A DNA stretch of 64,000 nt from Actinomycetota bacterium (GCA_005788815.1 SYAZ01000068.1:1-64000), one strand, 5' to 3'; counted from the first letter of the stretch, positions 18,158 through 29,005 are shown. The notes: generated by a model not told the origin, from the sequence alone. Made by a program: numbers and translations.

Positions 18158-19573
18158 ATGCAGTCGCGTGATTCTCGCCGCCAAACTGAACCTTTGATTG
18201 ATCTTTCTCTTCCACGCCATTGCCACGTGGTGGGAATAGGTGGCCCCGGCATGAGCGCTATTGCTTTGCTCTTGCACAAATCGGGCCACAAAGTATCGGG
18301 TTCTGATCTTTACGAATCAGATGTCATAGCCCAGCTTCGTCGCGAAGGCGTTGTGGTGTCAATTGGGCACGATGCATCGCTTGTGCATGGCAAAGATGTC
18401 GTTGTGTATTCCACGGCAATACCTTTTTCGAATGTTGAACTGCAAGAAGCGCAGCGGATGGGAATACCGATTCGTCATCGCAGTGGCATTTTGGCGTCGC
18501 TATGTGCAGTACGCCACGCCATCGGTGTGGCTGGTACGCACGGCAAAACCACAACAACAGCACTCATTGCTCACATCATGGGTGTTGCTGGCACGTCACC
18601 ATCTTCTCTGATTGGTGCTGAAGTGGTTGGTTTGGGAATTGGCGCTCAATCTGGCACTAGTGAGTATTTCGTATTGGAAGCAGATGAGAGTGATGGCACT
18701 CTTGATGTGTTGCCGTTGTCATCAATTGTTCTGACAAACGTAGACATTGATCATCTTGATTACTTTGCCACTTTTGAAGCGATACAAGATTGTTTTGTTG
18801 AGGCTGCGTCCTTGGCTACTCATCACGTGGTGCTGAACTCTGATGACCCAGGTTCGAGTGCAGTAGTTGTCGCCCTTCAGGGCAACAGCCAAGTAGTCAC
18901 TTTCGGAACGAGAGCGGGGAGTACTTTCCACATCCAGAATGAACGGTCTTCTGAGCACGGTACCGAATTCGAAGTAGTGCATGGAAATGAACGTGCACTG
19001 GTGGCATCTCAATTGCGTGGCCATCACAATGTCATGAATATTGCTGCTGCAATTGCTCTCAGTAGTTCCGTCGGCGTCTCTCTTCGTGTTGCCAGCGATG
19101 CTGTGACTTCGTTCCCCGGGGTGATGCGTCGATTCACCGAACGGGGAACTTTTGACGGTGCGCTCTTGATCGATGATTACGCCCACTTGCCAGCAGAGAT
19201 TGAAGCCACACTCCTGAGTGCGCGGAGTCATCCAGCACTGCGAGGAAAGTTGATTGCAGTGTTTCAACCAAACCGCTATCACCGGATAGCCACAATGGCC
19301 GATACGTATCAAGATTGTTTTGCAACTGCTGACATCGTCGTAATCACGGATGTTTATGCCTCTGGGACACCACGAATTGACGGGGTGACAGGCGAGCTGG
19401 TTGTACAAGCCATTACGCAAGCTCACCCAGACGCCACGGTTGTGTGGGCTCCCAGCAGGGCAGACATAGTGTCTGCGGTCCAGTCAGTCATATGCGCTGG
19501 TGATGTATGTGTATCTATGGGGTGCGGTGACATCGAGACGTTTCCCGATGATCTAGTGCGAGGTGTCTCATGA
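18158..19573 (+). CDS. murC: UDP-N-acetylmuramate--L-alanine ligase
   Basis: 'VGIGGPGMSAIALLL', 'GVAGTHGKTTTTALIAHIM', 'IDDYAHLPAEIEATL'. Confidence 0.95.
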   Translation: MQSRDSRRQTEPLIDLSLPRHCHVVGIGGPGMSAIALLLHKSGHKVSGSDLYESDVIAQLRREGVVVSIGHDASLVHGKDVVVYSTAIPFSNVELQEAQRMGIPIRHRSGILASLCAVRHAIGVAGTHGKTTTTALIAHIMGVAGTSPSSLIGAEVVGLGIGAQSGTSEYFVLEADESDGTLDVLPLSSIVLTNVDIDHLDYFATFEAIQDCFVEAASLATHHVVLNSDDPGSSAVVVALQGNSQVVTFGTRAGSTFHIQNERSSEHGTEFEVVHGNERALVASQLRGHHNVMNIAAAIALSSSVGVSLRVASDAVTSFPGVMRRFTERGTFDGALLIDDYAHLPAEIEATLLSARSHPALRGKLIAVFQPNRYHRIATMADTYQDCFATADIVVITDVYASGTPRIDGVTGELVVQAITQAHPDATVVWAPSRADIVSAVQSVICAGDVCVSMGCGDIETFPDDLVRGVS

Positions 19574-20592
19574 GTGACGCAACCTGGCAGCCGTTTGTTC
19601 AGCACTGTGCGGATGCTGGTCTACAAATAGATACGAATGTCGCAATGGCGCAACGCACGACGTATGGAGTGGGTGGAAGTGCAGCCGTCGTAGTTGTTGT
19701 ACACAGCGAAAGTGATGCCGTTGCATTGTCGAGAGCTGTTGCGCAGTGTCAAGTGGACAACATTGTGGTGATTGGTCGTGGAAGCAATGTGCTGGTTTCT
19801 GATGAAGGATTCGGTGGTGTTGTTGTCTTGCTCGGCGCTGTGTCACCTGACTCTGCTGTCGGCATTGAAGGCGATGTGGTGCAAGCAGGTGGCTCAGTAT
19901 TGATGCCTGTACTAGCAAGACGATCAGTGGGCGCTGGTCGCGGTGGTCTTGAATGGTGTGTTGGCATTCCCGGAACTGTGGGTGGTGCTGTGCGTATGAA
20001 TGCAGGTGGTCACGGCGCAGAAATGGTGGACAACCTGATTGATGCTCGTCTTGTGTCATTGAAATCAGGAAATGTTTGTGTTGTTCCGAACGCAGACCTT
20101 GGCTTGCACTTTCGTGGTTCAGCGTTGAGTCAACATCATGTCGTTCTTTCAGCGCGATTCCAGACGTCGAACATCACTCCAGAAGAGGGAACTGCAACTA
20201 TTAACTCGGTGGTTGCATGGCGTCGAGAACATCAACCAGGCGGGCGAAATGCTGGGTCTGTGTTTGTGAACCCAGCACAGGGTGAGGGAAGTGCTGGTGC
20301 GTTAATTGATGGTGCGTCGCTTCGGGGTTACAGCAGGGGAAATGCTGTGGTATCTGAAAAACATGCCAATTTCATTCAGGCAAATGAACATGCAACTGCC
20401 GCTGATGTTGTTGCAGTTATGACGGATGTTCAACAAAAAGTCTTCGAAATTCACGGGATTATGTTGCGTAGCGAAGTTGCTCTGGTGGGGTTTGACGCAA
20501 GTATTGCCGAGCGGTTTTCCGACCCGCGCCATAGCGCTTTAGAGCAGAATGATGCGCGCGCACATTTGAGCAGACTGTTGGGAGATCTATGA
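19570..20592 (+). CDS. murB: UDP-N-acetylmuramate dehydrogenase
   Basis: 'TTYGVGGSA', 'IGRGSNVLVSDEGFGG', 'GIPGTVGGAVRMNAGGHG', 'GSVFVNP'. Confidence 0.95.
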   Translation: MSDATWQPFVQHCADAGLQIDTNVAMAQRTTYGVGGSAAVVVVVHSESDAVALSRAVAQCQVDNIVVIGRGSNVLVSDEGFGGVVVLLGAVSPDSAVGIEGDVVQAGGSVLMPVLARRSVGAGRGGLEWCVGIPGTVGGAVRMNAGGHGAEMVDNLIDARLVSLKSGNVCVVPNADLGLHFRGSALSQHHVVLSARFQTSNITPEEGTATINSVVAWRREHQPGGRNAGSVFVNPAQGEGSAGALIDGASLRGYSRGNAVVSEKHANFIQANEHATAADVVAVMTDVQQKVFEIHGIMLRSEVALVGFDASIAERFSDPRHSALEQNDARAHLSRLLGDL

Positions 20593-21728
20593 GTAACTCT
20601 GATGATTCCAAACCCTCTAGTGAGTTTGTTGTTTCCGAGGTATCTAATGAAGTGCTCGATGAACTGTCTCAACTTTTTGGAAGTGATAGCGATGCGTCCG
20701 TGTCACAGACTCCAGAGCCTGAAGGCGATGACAATGTAGATACCACCACAGTGCTGGCGTCAGTTGGTGAGGTCACTGCTGCTGGCGTGGCTGACGAGAG
20801 TGTGTCAGCGGTTATCGAGATAGTTGACGAGTCGTTAGATTTTTCCTCACCAACGCCAGGCCCTGCCGACCCACTGATTGTTGAAATGCTTGGAGATGTC
20901 TTAACTGGAGACGACGAAGCAGAGGCCTTCGTAGTTATTTCCGACAGCCTCGATCATGTGGTCATCGTGGATGATGATCGACCAGATCCCACCTTTGAGG
21001 ATCGTCGGCGTAAACAAGAACGCCGCGAGAGATTGCAACGAGTCAAGTGGCTGAAACTTGCTGGCGTTGTGGTGGGAGTCGTTGTCGTAGTGATGGCAGT
21101 CCTGGCGTCTCCTTTGTTTGCTATTCGGTCCGTCACGCTTGAAGGAAATGTCTACACATCAAAAGAGGCACTCAATCAAGTCGAAGATGTACTAAAGGGT
21201 GCGTCTGTTTTTACAGTCGATACAGGTAGGGCGCGTGAAATTCTTCTTGCCGACCCATGGGTATCCGATGTGCGCATCACCACTCATTTTCCTTCCAAGG
21301 CTTTGGTGGAAGTAGCAGAGCGAGTTCCGGTTGTGTGGTACGTCGGCATCGACCAAAAGGTGCGAGTAGTTGATGCTCGTGGTCGGGTCATCGTGGTGCT
21401 TGACGGGTGGCCAACGAAATATCTACAAGTAGAGGGTGTGGGGCCATCGCTAGAGGCTGGGGCAGTGGCCGACGATGCATATCGAGCCGCAGCCCAATTG
21501 GTATTGGCTTTGCCAGACGAGATACGCCCGAAGGTCGCTTCACTTACTCTCAGTCCTGGTGGGGAACTCTCTATGACATTGAAGTCTGGAACTGTTGTGC
21601 GTTTCGGCCAACCTGCTGACCTGCAGAGCAAGTTGGTTCTAGTGGTGGTGTTATTGCGTCGTCAGGACCCTGGAACCCTTGCTGTCGTTGATGTTTCTAC
21701 CGGAACGGCCACCGTACAGATCCGTTGA
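20589..21728 (+). CDS. ftsQ: FtsQ/DivIB POTRA-domain cell division protein with long acidic N-tail
   Basis: TM then 'IRSVTLEGNVYTSKEALNQV', 'VSDVRITTHFPSKALVEVAERVPVVWY'. Confidence 0.88.
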   Translation: MSNSDDSKPSSEFVVSEVSNEVLDELSQLFGSDSDASVSQTPEPEGDDNVDTTTVLASVGEVTAAGVADESVSAVIEIVDESLDFSSPTPGPADPLIVEMLGDVLTGDDEAEAFVVISDSLDHVVIVDDDRPDPTFEDRRRKQERRERLQRVKWLKLAGVVVGVVVVVMAVLASPLFAIRSVTLEGNVYTSKEALNQVEDVLKGASVFTVDTGRAREILLADPWVSDVRITTHFPSKALVEVAERVPVVWYVGIDQKVRVVDARGRVIVVLDGWPTKYLQVEGVGPSLEAGAVADDAYRAAAQLVLALPDEIRPKVASLTLSPGGELSMTLKSGTVVRFGQPADLQSKLVLVVVLLRRQDPGTLAVVDVSTGTATVQIR

Positions 21729-21826
21729 TTTCTCTAGGTGGGGTTGAATTGCCACAAATATGGCTCTCGCTGTGGAAACATTGAGAAACACAGTCCATCA
21801 GGACTTCTTTTCGGAGGTAATGGCCC

Positions 21827-22927
21827 ATGGCCGGAGCACCACAGAACTATCTCGCAGTTATCAAAGTCATCGGTGTCGGTGGCGGAGGTGTCAACGCTGT
21901 TAATCGAATGATTGACGCCGGACTGCGCGGAGTTGAATTCGTTGCAATCAACACAGATGCCCAAGCACTTCTCATGAGCGATGCCGATGTCAAGCTCGAC
22001 ATTGGTCGTGATCTGACGCGTGGACTTGGTGCTGGGTCTGACCCCGATGTTGGACGTGCGGCCGCAGAAGCGCATCGTGACGAAATCGAAGAACTGATTA
22101 ATGGCTCTGACATGGTCTTTATTACGGCAGGAGAAGGTGGCGGTACCGGAACTGGCGCTGCTCCTGTCATTGCAGAAATTGCAAAGTCACTTGGTGCACT
22201 AACAATTGGTGTTGTCACTCGACCATTCCAGTTCGAAGGACGTCGTCGTGCTGTGCAGGCAGACAATGGCATAGAAAGACTGAAGGAAAAAGTTGACACG
22301 TTGATCGTTATCCCTAACGACAGACTTCTCACAGTCGCTAACGACAAGACATCTTTAGTAAACGCATTCAAGATGGCAGACGAAATCCTGTTGCAGGGCG
22401 TTGCAGGCATTACAAACCTCATCACCACTCCTGGTCTAATCAACACTGACTTTGCAGACGTGAAGATGATCCTCACCAATGCAGGATCCGCACTCATGGG
22501 TATCGGTATTGCAAGTGGCGACAATCGCGGTGTTATTGCCGCAAAAGATGCTATTTCCAGTCCAATGCTCGAGGCAGCTATCGACGGTGCTCGTGGCATC
22601 TTGCTCAACATCACTGGACCATCAAGCATGGGCTTGTTCGAAGTCAATGCTGCAGCAGAAGTTGTACAAGCAGTTGCACATCAAGACGCCAACATCATCT
22701 TCGGTACGGTTATCGACGATGAAATGGGCGACGAGATGAAGGTAACTGTGATTGCTGCCGGATTCGAACGGTGGGACAGTGGCTCACATCGTTCTTCCTC
22801 AGGCACAAGAAGCACTTCGCGTCCAGCCGAGAGTCGTCCATCTTCGAACGTTCGAGACATCTTCTCTGATTCAGACCCACTGTCTGATGACGACGATGAC
22901 TTTGACGTTCCATCATTCCTGAAATAA
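21827..22927 (+). CDS. ftsZ: cell division protein FtsZ
   Basis: '[14 protein letters not shown]', '[18 protein letters not shown]', C-terminal 'FDVPSFLK'; SD GGAGGT at 21813-21818. Confidence 0.97.
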   Translation: MAGAPQNYLAVIKVIGVGGGGVNAVNRMIDAGLRGVEFVAINTDAQALLMSDADVKLDIGRDLTRGLGAGSDPDVGRAAAEAHRDEIEELINGSDMVFITAGEGGGTGTGAAPVIAEIAKSLGALTIGVVTRPFQFEGRRRAVQADNGIERLKEKVDTLIVIPNDRLLTVANDKTSLVNAFKMADEILLQGVAGITNLITTPGLINTDFADVKMILTNAGSALMGIGIASGDNRGVIAAKDAISSPMLEAAIDGARGILLNITGPSSMGLFEVNAAAEVVQAVAHQDANIIFGTVIDDEMGDEMKVTVIAAGFERWDSGSHRSSSGTRSTSRPAESRPSSNVRDIFSDSDPLSDDDDDFDVPSFLK

Positions 22928-22938
22928 GGAACCCACAC

Positions 22939-23583
22939 TTGGTCGACCCCGCTGAGGTCGCTGATCGCATTTCTCTCGTGCGCGATGAGATTCTTCGCGC
23001 AGGCGGAGTGGGCGTTCAGTTAGTTGCTGTCACAAAATCTTTCCCGCGCGATGCAATTGTTGCTGCTGCCCTTGGCGGTTGTGATGCTGTTGGCGAGAAC
23101 TACGCACAGGAATTGCTAGCGAAAATGGAAGAGGGTGTGCCACCTGTCGACATCCATTTCATTGGTGGATTGCAGTCGAACAAAGTGAAATCGATCGCCC
23201 CGTACGTGGCCTTGTGGCAGTCGGTGGATTCCATGTCGGTCATCCATGAGATTGCAAAACGTGCGCCAGGAGCGCGTGTTCTGTTGCAGGTGAATACCAC
23301 TGGGGAACAGTCGAAGGGCGGCATCGCTACAGATGACGTCTTGGCTTTTCATGATGCTGCCCTGCAGTCGGGCCTGACTGTGGAGGGCTTGATGACAATT
23401 GGCCCGACAGAGGGCAGTGTGAGTCAACGCCGGGACTCTTTCACCATTTTGCGCCAAATGGTTGATGAATTGGGGCTTTCTGTGTGCTCGATGGGGATGT
23501 CAGATGACTTCGTGCAGGCGGTGGAATGTGGCTCGACGATGGTGCGAGTCGGCAGCCGATTGTTCGGTCAACGCCTCGCCTGA
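22939..23583 (+). CDS. YggS/PLPBP family PLP homeostasis protein
   Basis: 'LVAVTKSFP', 'GENYAQELLAKM', 'IHFIGGLQSNKVKSI', 'MGMSDDFVQAVECGSTMVRVGSRLFG'; TTG start. Confidence 0.92.
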   Translation: MVDPAEVADRISLVRDEILRAGGVGVQLVAVTKSFPRDAIVAAALGGCDAVGENYAQELLAKMEEGVPPVDIHFIGGLQSNKVKSIAPYVALWQSVDSMSVIHEIAKRAPGARVLLQVNTTGEQSKGGIATDDVLAFHDAALQSGLTVEGLMTIGPTEGSVSQRRDSFTILRQMVDELGLSVCSMGMSDDFVQAVECGSTMVRVGSRLFGQRLA

Positions 23584-23634
23584 TCTGGTGTAGTCCTCCC
23601 ACATCTGTCGCCAGAAGTGGATTACCCTATACAC

Positions 23635-24177
23635 ATGTCATTTTTCCGTCGCGCAATGGATTACCTCGGTTTGAGTGGGGAAGAGGCCTACGACGACTAC
23701 GACATGTCGATGGAGTACGAGCGCCCTGCACGACCTCAACGTTCGGCACCAGAACCTGCTCAGCGTCGGGGATACGAGCCAGAGTATTCATCTGAGATGC
23801 AACGCCCCGCACAACGCCCAATGCGCGTCGACGACACCGGCGCTGCTCGTCGCCCTGATGATTCCGGTTTGCAAGTGCGCCCTGTGGGAACTCCACGCCA
23901 AACTGCAACAGCCCAAACGGTTCGTCCTATTGCAGCAGGTGGCGAGACCGTCACAGTGCGGCCACGTTCTTTTAATCAAGCACAAGAGATTGCTGACTAC
24001 TTCAAAGAGGGTCTTCCAGTCATTGTCAACCTTGAAGGATTAGATGGCGAGATGCCTCGGCGCATTATCGATTTCGCAAGCGGCATGTGTTACGCGCTTG
24101 GCGGCACAATTGAAAAAGTTGGAACTGGTGTTTTCTTATTGAAGCCCGCAGTCAGTTTTGACTCTCCTCGTTACTAG
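23635..24177 (+). CDS. sepF: cell division protein SepF
   Basis: 'MSFFRRAMDYLGL', 'RPRSFNQAQEIADYFKEGLPVIVNLEGLDGEMPRRIIDFASGMCYALGG'. Confidence 0.95.
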   Translation: MSFFRRAMDYLGLSGEEAYDDYDMSMEYERPARPQRSAPEPAQRRGYEPEYSSEMQRPAQRPMRVDDTGAARRPDDSGLQVRPVGTPRQTATAQTVRPIAAGGETVTVRPRSFNQAQEIADYFKEGLPVIVNLEGLDGEMPRRIIDFASGMCYALGGTIEKVGTGVFLLKPAVSFDSPRY

Positions 24178-24183
24178 GTCATC

Positions 24184-24426
24184 ATGAATCTGATTTGCAC
24201 AATTGCGAACCTGTACGTATTGATCATCATTCTTCGTGCAATTTCTTCATTCTTTCCCATTGCTCCTGACAGTCCTTTTGCGCCCGTCGTGCGTATTTTG
24301 TACCAGGCAACTGAGCCTGTGTTTCAACCCGTTCGGCGAGTGCTTCCCACCTTGGGCGCCTTTGACTTCACACCTCTCGTAGTTCTCATTGGGGTGCAAG
24401 TGGTTGCTGGCCTTCTTGGGTGCTAG
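24184..24426 (+). CDS. YggT family membrane protein
   Basis: 'YVLIIILRAISSFFPI...LYQATEPVFQPVRRVLP' and position after sepF. Confidence 0.9.
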   Translation: MNLICTIANLYVLIIILRAISSFFPIAPDSPFAPVVRILYQATEPVFQPVRRVLPTLGAFDFTPLVVLIGVQVVAGLLGC

Positions 24427-24451
24427 CCCATCTCGCCCCTAGCCTGATTGC

Positions 24452-27400
24452 GTGACATACCCGCACGTTGACTCTCAACCTCACTTCCCCTCTGTGGAAG
24501 AAGGGGTCCTTGCCCGTTGGGAACGCGACAACACCTTTGCTGCCAGTGTTGCTGCTCGTCCCGCTGGCGCAAATGGCGACAACGAATTCATTTTTTATGA
24601 CGGTCCACCATTTGCAAATGGGCTACCTCACTATGGTCACTTGCTTACCGGGTTCGTGAAAGATGCTGTGCCGCGTTATCAAACGATGCGAGGTCGTCAC
24701 GTTGAGCGTCGATTCGGTTGGGACTGTCACGGACTGCCCGCTGAAGTAGAAGCAGAAAAAGAACTTGGTATTGCCGGACACCCAGCAATTGCTGCATTTG
24801 GTATTGACAAGTTCAATGATGCATGCCGCACAAGTGTGTTGCGATACACCGACGAATGGCAACGTTATGTCACGCGCCAAGCGCGTTGGGTTGATTTTGC
24901 AAACGACTACAAGACTCTTGATACGCCGTACATGGAAAGCGTCATGTGGGCGTTTCGCACATTGTGGGACAAGGGCCTCATCTACGAGGGTTTTCGTGTG
25001 TTGGCATACTGCTGGCGTTGCGAGACTCCGCTTAGCAATACCGAAACGCGGATGGACGATGTGTACAAGGATCGCCAAGATCCTGCGCTCACTGTTGCAT
25101 TCCAATTGGACTCTGGCGAAAAGATCCTCGCGTGGACGACTACTCCGTGGACCTTGCCAGCAAACCTCGCTCTCGCTGTCGGCCCCGATGTCGAATACTC
25201 AGTTATGAAGCACCCGCAGGGTGACACGTACATTCTTGCCTCGGCTCGATTAGCCAGTTATGAAAAAGAATTAGAAGGTGCCGAACTCGTACGTTCGGTG
25301 CAAGGGTCTGAACTTGTTGGCCAGAAATACACGCCTCTGTTTCCATTTTTTGCAGATGAAGAAAATGCGTTTCAAGTATTGGGCGCTGAATTTGTTACCA
25401 CTGAAGATGGAACTGGCGTTGTCCATATGGCTCCCGGTTTTGGTGAAGACGACCAAAACGAATGCAACGCAGCTGGCATCGCCACGGTGTGTCCGATGGA
25501 TGAACATGGTCAGTACACCGCCGAGATAACGCCGTGGGTGTCACGTCATGTCTTCGATGCCAATCCCGATGTCATTCGTGCACTGAAAGAGATGGGGGTA
25601 GTGCTTCGACATGATTCGTACAACCACTCATATCCGCATTGTTGGCGCTGTGCAGAGCCGCTTGTATATCGCGCTGTGTCCTCCTGGTTTGTTCAAGTCA
25701 CGGCCTTTCGCGACCGCATGGTTGAACTGAACGAGAACATCTCGTGGGTACCTGAACACATCAAAGAAGGAACATTTGGAAAATGGATTGCTAATGCTCG
25801 TGATTGGGCAATCAGTCGTAATCGTTTCTGGGGTTCACCCATTCCTGTATGGAAGAGCGATGACCCCACGTATCCACGCATTGATGTGTACGGGTCAATT
25901 GAAGATCTCAGCCGTGACTTCGGCGTAACTGTTACAGATTTACACCGCCCTGGTATTGACAATTTGGTGCGTCCAAACCCTGATGACCCCACAGGCAAGT
26001 CAATGATGAGGCGCGTGCCAGAGGTGCTCGACTGCTGGTTCGAAAGCGGTTCAATGCCATTTGCTCAAGTGCATTATCCGTTCGAGAATCGTGAATGGTT
26101 TGAAAATCACTATCCAGGCGACTTTATTGTGGAATACATCGGCCAAACACGTGGTTGGTTTTACACGTTGCATGTTCTCGCCACGGCGTTGTTTGACCGT
26201 CCAGCGTTTGACTCGTGTATTAGTCACGGAATCGTGCTTGGTGATGACGGTGCAAAAATGTCTAAGAGTTTGCGCAACTATCCAGACCCCATGGCGGTGT
26301 TCGATTCTCATGGTGCAGATGCGATGCGTTGGTATTTGTTGTCGTCGCCAATCTTGCGCGGTGGCGACTTCTCTGTCACAGATACCGGCATGCGTGACAC
26401 AGTTCGTCAAGTGCTTTTACCAATGTGGAACTCGTGGTATTTCTTATCGCTCTACGCCAACGCAGAGAATCGAACTGGTGTTTTTCGCATTGATAGCCCG
26501 CATGTTCTCGATCGATATGTCCTAGCGAAACTTGGCGACGTCATTGACTCTGTCACGGAGTCGATGGATACGTATGACCTCTTTGATGCATGCGCCACGG
26601 TGCGTCAATTCCTCGATGTTCTTACCAATTGGTACATCCGCCGCAGTCGAGACAGGTTCTGGGCAGGCGACCAAGACGCAATTGACACCCTGCATACGGT
26701 TCTCCACCTGCTGACTCAAATTGCAGCGCCGCTTTTGCCGTTGTTGACAGATGAGATTCATCGGGGTCTCAACGGCGATGCGTCTCCAAGTGTGCATCTC
26801 ACTGATTGGCCAACTAGTTCAGCACTGCCAAAAGACGCCACTCTTGTTGCGTCCATGGACCTAGTGCGCGAAGTGTGTTCGTCTGCGTTGTCTGTGCGCA
26901 AAGCTCATAGTCGTCGCGTGAGGCTTCCATTGTCGTCACTTACCGTTGCATGTGCCGATGCATCAACGCTCGAAGGTTTCCTAGACATTGTGCGAGACGA
27001 AGTGAATGTTCGTGATGTTGTACTCACGACTGATGTCGATGCGGTGGCATCTCGTGAATTACAAGTTGTTCCAGCAGTGGTGGGACCACGTCTCGGAGCA
27101 CGTACTCAGTCGGTGATTGTTGCAGTAAAGAAGGGCGACTGGACGCAAGACGGTGACGTCATTGTCGTGGCAGGTGAGCGCCTTGTGCCCGGCGAATACA
27201 GCCTGAAGTTGGTCACCAAGCAAGGGACAGCCAGTGCGCCATTGTCGGGCGGTGGTGGAGTTGTATTGCTAGATATAGAAGTGACGCCAGAACTCGAAGC
27301 TGAAGGATTAGCAAGAGATATTGTGCGTGTAGTGCAGCAAGCTCGTCGTGATGCGCAACTCGATGTCTCGGATCGCATCGTTCTCACCTTGGGTGTGGAC

Positions 27401-27547
27401 GAGGCGACGAAAGCCCAGGTGGAGACTCATGAAAGCCTCATTGCCGGTGAGACTTTGGCCGTATCTGTGGTCTGGGACACGGGCGTTGAACGCACGAGTG
27501 CCATTGAAGGCACTCTGATTCATGTCTCTGTTGCCGCTCAACGTTGA
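24452..27547 (+). CDS. ileS: isoleucine--tRNA ligase
   Basis: '[19 protein letters not shown]', '[10 protein letters not shown]', '[16 protein letters not shown]'. Confidence 0.97.
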   Translation: MTYPHVDSQPHFPSVEEGVLARWERDNTFAASVAARPAGANGDNEFIFYDGPPFANGLPHYGHLLTGFVKDAVPRYQTMRGRHVERRFGWDCHGLPAEVEAEKELGIAGHPAIAAFGIDKFNDACRTSVLRYTDEWQRYVTRQARWVDFANDYKTLDTPYMESVMWAFRTLWDKGLIYEGFRVLAYCWRCETPLSNTETRMDDVYKDRQDPALTVAFQLDSGEKILAWTTTPWTLPANLALAVGPDVEYSVMKHPQGDTYILASARLASYEKELEGAELVRSVQGSELVGQKYTPLFPFFADEENAFQVLGAEFVTTEDGTGVVHMAPGFGEDDQNECNAAGIATVCPMDEHGQYTAEITPWVSRHVFDANPDVIRALKEMGVVLRHDSYNHSYPHCWRCAEPLVYRAVSSWFVQVTAFRDRMVELNENISWVPEHIKEGTFGKWIANARDWAISRNRFWGSPIPVWKSDDPTYPRIDVYGSIEDLSRDFGVTVTDLHRPGIDNLVRPNPDDPTGKSMMRRVPEVLDCWFESGSMPFAQVHYPFENREWFENHYPGDFIVEYIGQTRGWFYTLHVLATALFDRPAFDSCISHGIVLGDDGAKMSKSLRNYPDPMAVFDSHGADAMRWYLLSSPILRGGDFSVTDTGMRDTVRQVLLPMWNSWYFLSLYANAENRTGVFRIDSPHVLDRYVLAKLGDVIDSVTESMDTYDLFDACATVRQFLDVLTNWYIRRSRDRFWAGDQDAIDTLHTVLHLLTQIAAPLLPLLTDEIHRGLNGDASPSVHLTDWPTSSALPKDATLVASMDLVREVCSSALSVRKAHSRRVRLPLSSLTVACADASTLEGFLDIVRDEVNVRDVVLTTDVDAVASRELQVVPAVVGPRLGARTQSVIVAVKKGDWTQDGDVIVVAGERLVPGEYSLKLVTKQGTASAPLSGGGGVVLLDIEVTPELEAEGLARDIVRVVQQARRDAQLDVSDRIVLTLGVDEATKAQVETHESLIAGETLAVSVVWDTGVERTSAIEGTLIHVSVAAQR

Positions 27548-27613
27548 GAAAACCCCATAATTAGCCGTAGCCTCACGGGGCAACATGGGCCATCGCCCAA
27601 GTTCAAGGAGAGT

Positions 27614-28501
27614 GTGGTCACCATGCCAACAAAGAAGAAGTCTGCCCCTGCAAAGAAGGCAACAAAGAAAGTAGCCCCTGCAACGAAGAAGGCTGCTCCT
27701 GCGAAGAAGTCGGCTCCGGCCAAGAAGAAATCAGCGCCCGCGAAGAAGGTTGCACCTGCGAAGAAGGTTGTGAAGAAGGCTGCTCCTGTCAAGAAGAAGG
27801 TTGCACCTGCGAAGAAGGTTGTGAAGAAGGCTGCTCCTGTCAAGAAGAAGGCAGCACCTGCGAAGAAGGTTGTGAAGAAGGCCGCTCCTGTCAAGAAGAA
27901 GGCAGCACCTGCGAAGAAGGTTGTGAAGAAGGCTGCGCCAGCGAAAAAGGTTGTTCCCGCCAAGAAGGCAGCGCCAGTTAAAAAGGCTGCACAGGTCAAA
28001 GCCGCAGCAGTAGTTGTTCCTGACCCGCACGCATTGCCGCCACGCAAGTTTCCTAAGAAGCCAGAACCGCCAAAGCGTCCGGTGATCGTGAAGGGTCCTG
28101 CGCAAGACGGAGTGCAATCCACAAAAGAATTCGATTTGAAGTTCCTCTTCTCCCAACGAGAACTACTTATCTCAGAGCGCGCAAAGTTGTTGGGCCAAGC
28201 CAATCGACTTGAGAGTGAAGCAAATGCAATGATCGAAGACCACGAGATGGGTGACGTTCAGTTCGACGAAGATGGTGGCGAGGGCGACACCATGGTGGTT
28301 GAGCGCGAACAAGATCTCACTCTTTCAGCAGCTGCTCGTCAGACAATTGAAGAGATTGACTTAGCATTGCAACGTTTAAAAGTGGGCGAATACGGATACT
28401 CCGTTGTGTCTGGTTTCCCAATTCCAAAAGAACGATTAAAGGCACTTCCGTGGGCAACAGAACTTGTCACCGAACGTGCTGGCGGATTGGGTCGCCGCTA
28501 G
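27614..28501 (+). CDS. Lys/Ala/Pro-rich histone-like tail fused to a TraR/DksA-like domain lacking zinc-finger cysteines
   Basis: N-terminal APAKKVVKKAAPVKKK repeats; C-terminal coiled coil and 'VGEYGYSVVSGFPIPKERLKALPWATELVTERA'; start may be ATG 27623. Confidence 0.85.
   Translation: MVTMPTKKKSAPAKKATKKVAPATKKAAPAKKSAPAKKKSAPAKKVAPAKKVVKKAAPVKKKVAPAKKVVKKAAPVKKKAAPAKKVVKKAAPVKKKAAPAKKVVKKAAPAKKVVPAKKAAPVKKAAQVKAAAVVVPDPHALPPRKFPKKPEPPKRPVIVKGPAQDGVQSTKEFDLKFLFSQRELLISERAKLLGQANRLESEANAMIEDHEMGDVQFDEDGGEGDTMVVEREQDLTLSAAARQTIEEIDLALQRLKVGEYGYSVVSGFPIPKERLKALPWATELVTERAGGLGRR
27752..27955 (+). repeat. four tandem 51-bp (17-aa) units APAKKVVKKAAPVKKKx
   Basis: Unit starts 27752, 27803, 27854, 27905; near-identical DNA, last unit diverging. 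Confidence 0.92.
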
Positions 28502-28516
28502 GCGATTGTCAAAGTC

Positions 28517-29005
28517 GTGATTCAGCCTCAACGGCTTGCAGTCGTACTCGGTTGTCTCGTTGCATGTGACCAGTTAACTAAGGCATGGGCAGTGTCTGCC
28601 CTGTCTGAGGGACATGTGGTGGAGCTCTTGTGGACTCTTCAGTTCAACTTGGGTTACAACAGCGGTATTGCTTTCTCGCAAGGCCAAGGCCTCGGCCCGC
28701 TCGTGGGGCTCATTGCATGTGTAGCGGTGGTGTTCTTGGTGCGAAGTGCTCTTGCTGCCAATTCAAAACTGTCTGCGTACGGCCTGTTGTTCATCGCATC
28801 TGGCGCTCTCGGCAATGTGTTGGACCGAATTTTTCGCCAGGGTGGTTTTATGCGGGGAAGCGTTGTGGACTTTATTGATTTTCAGTGGTTCCCAATATTC
28901 AATGTCGCTGACTCGTGCATCACTGTTGGAGCTATAGCGTTATTACTGGGAGTATTTCTCGAATCGCGAGAACAAGAAGAAGTAGTAGTACAGCATGAGG
29001 GTTGA
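28517..29005 (+). CDS. lspA: lipoprotein signal peptidase II
   Basis: 'CDQLTKAWAV', 'NSGIAFS', 'GALGNVLDR', 'VVDFIDFQWFPIFNVADSCITVG'. Confidence 0.94.
   Translation: MIQPQRLAVVLGCLVACDQLTKAWAVSALSEGHVVELLWTLQFNLGYNSGIAFSQGQGLGPLVGLIACVAVVFLVRSALAANSKLSAYGLLFIASGALGNVLDRIFRQGGFMRGSVVDFIDFQWFPIFNVADSCITVGAIALLLGVFLESREQEEVVVQHEG

Noticed and set aside
18722-19426. 234-aa antisense ORF opposite murC
   Set aside because: Overlaps a clear essential gene entirely; composition inconsistent with a real protein.
21847-22647. 266-aa antisense ORF opposite ftsZ
   Set aside because: Low-complexity Ser/Pro/Ala translation mirroring the codon bias of ftsZ; no RBS or homology signal.
24427-24451. T-box riboswitch ahead of ileS
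   Set aside because: Only 25 bp available; no specifier stem or T-box sequence.
27548-27613. Intrinsic terminator after ileS (CCCC...GGGG pairing)
   Set aside because: Weak stem, no U-tract; could not be supported.
27752-27955. 51-bp repeats as a CRISPR or non-coding satellite
   Set aside because: Contiguous in-frame units with no spacers, encoding a Lys-rich tail.
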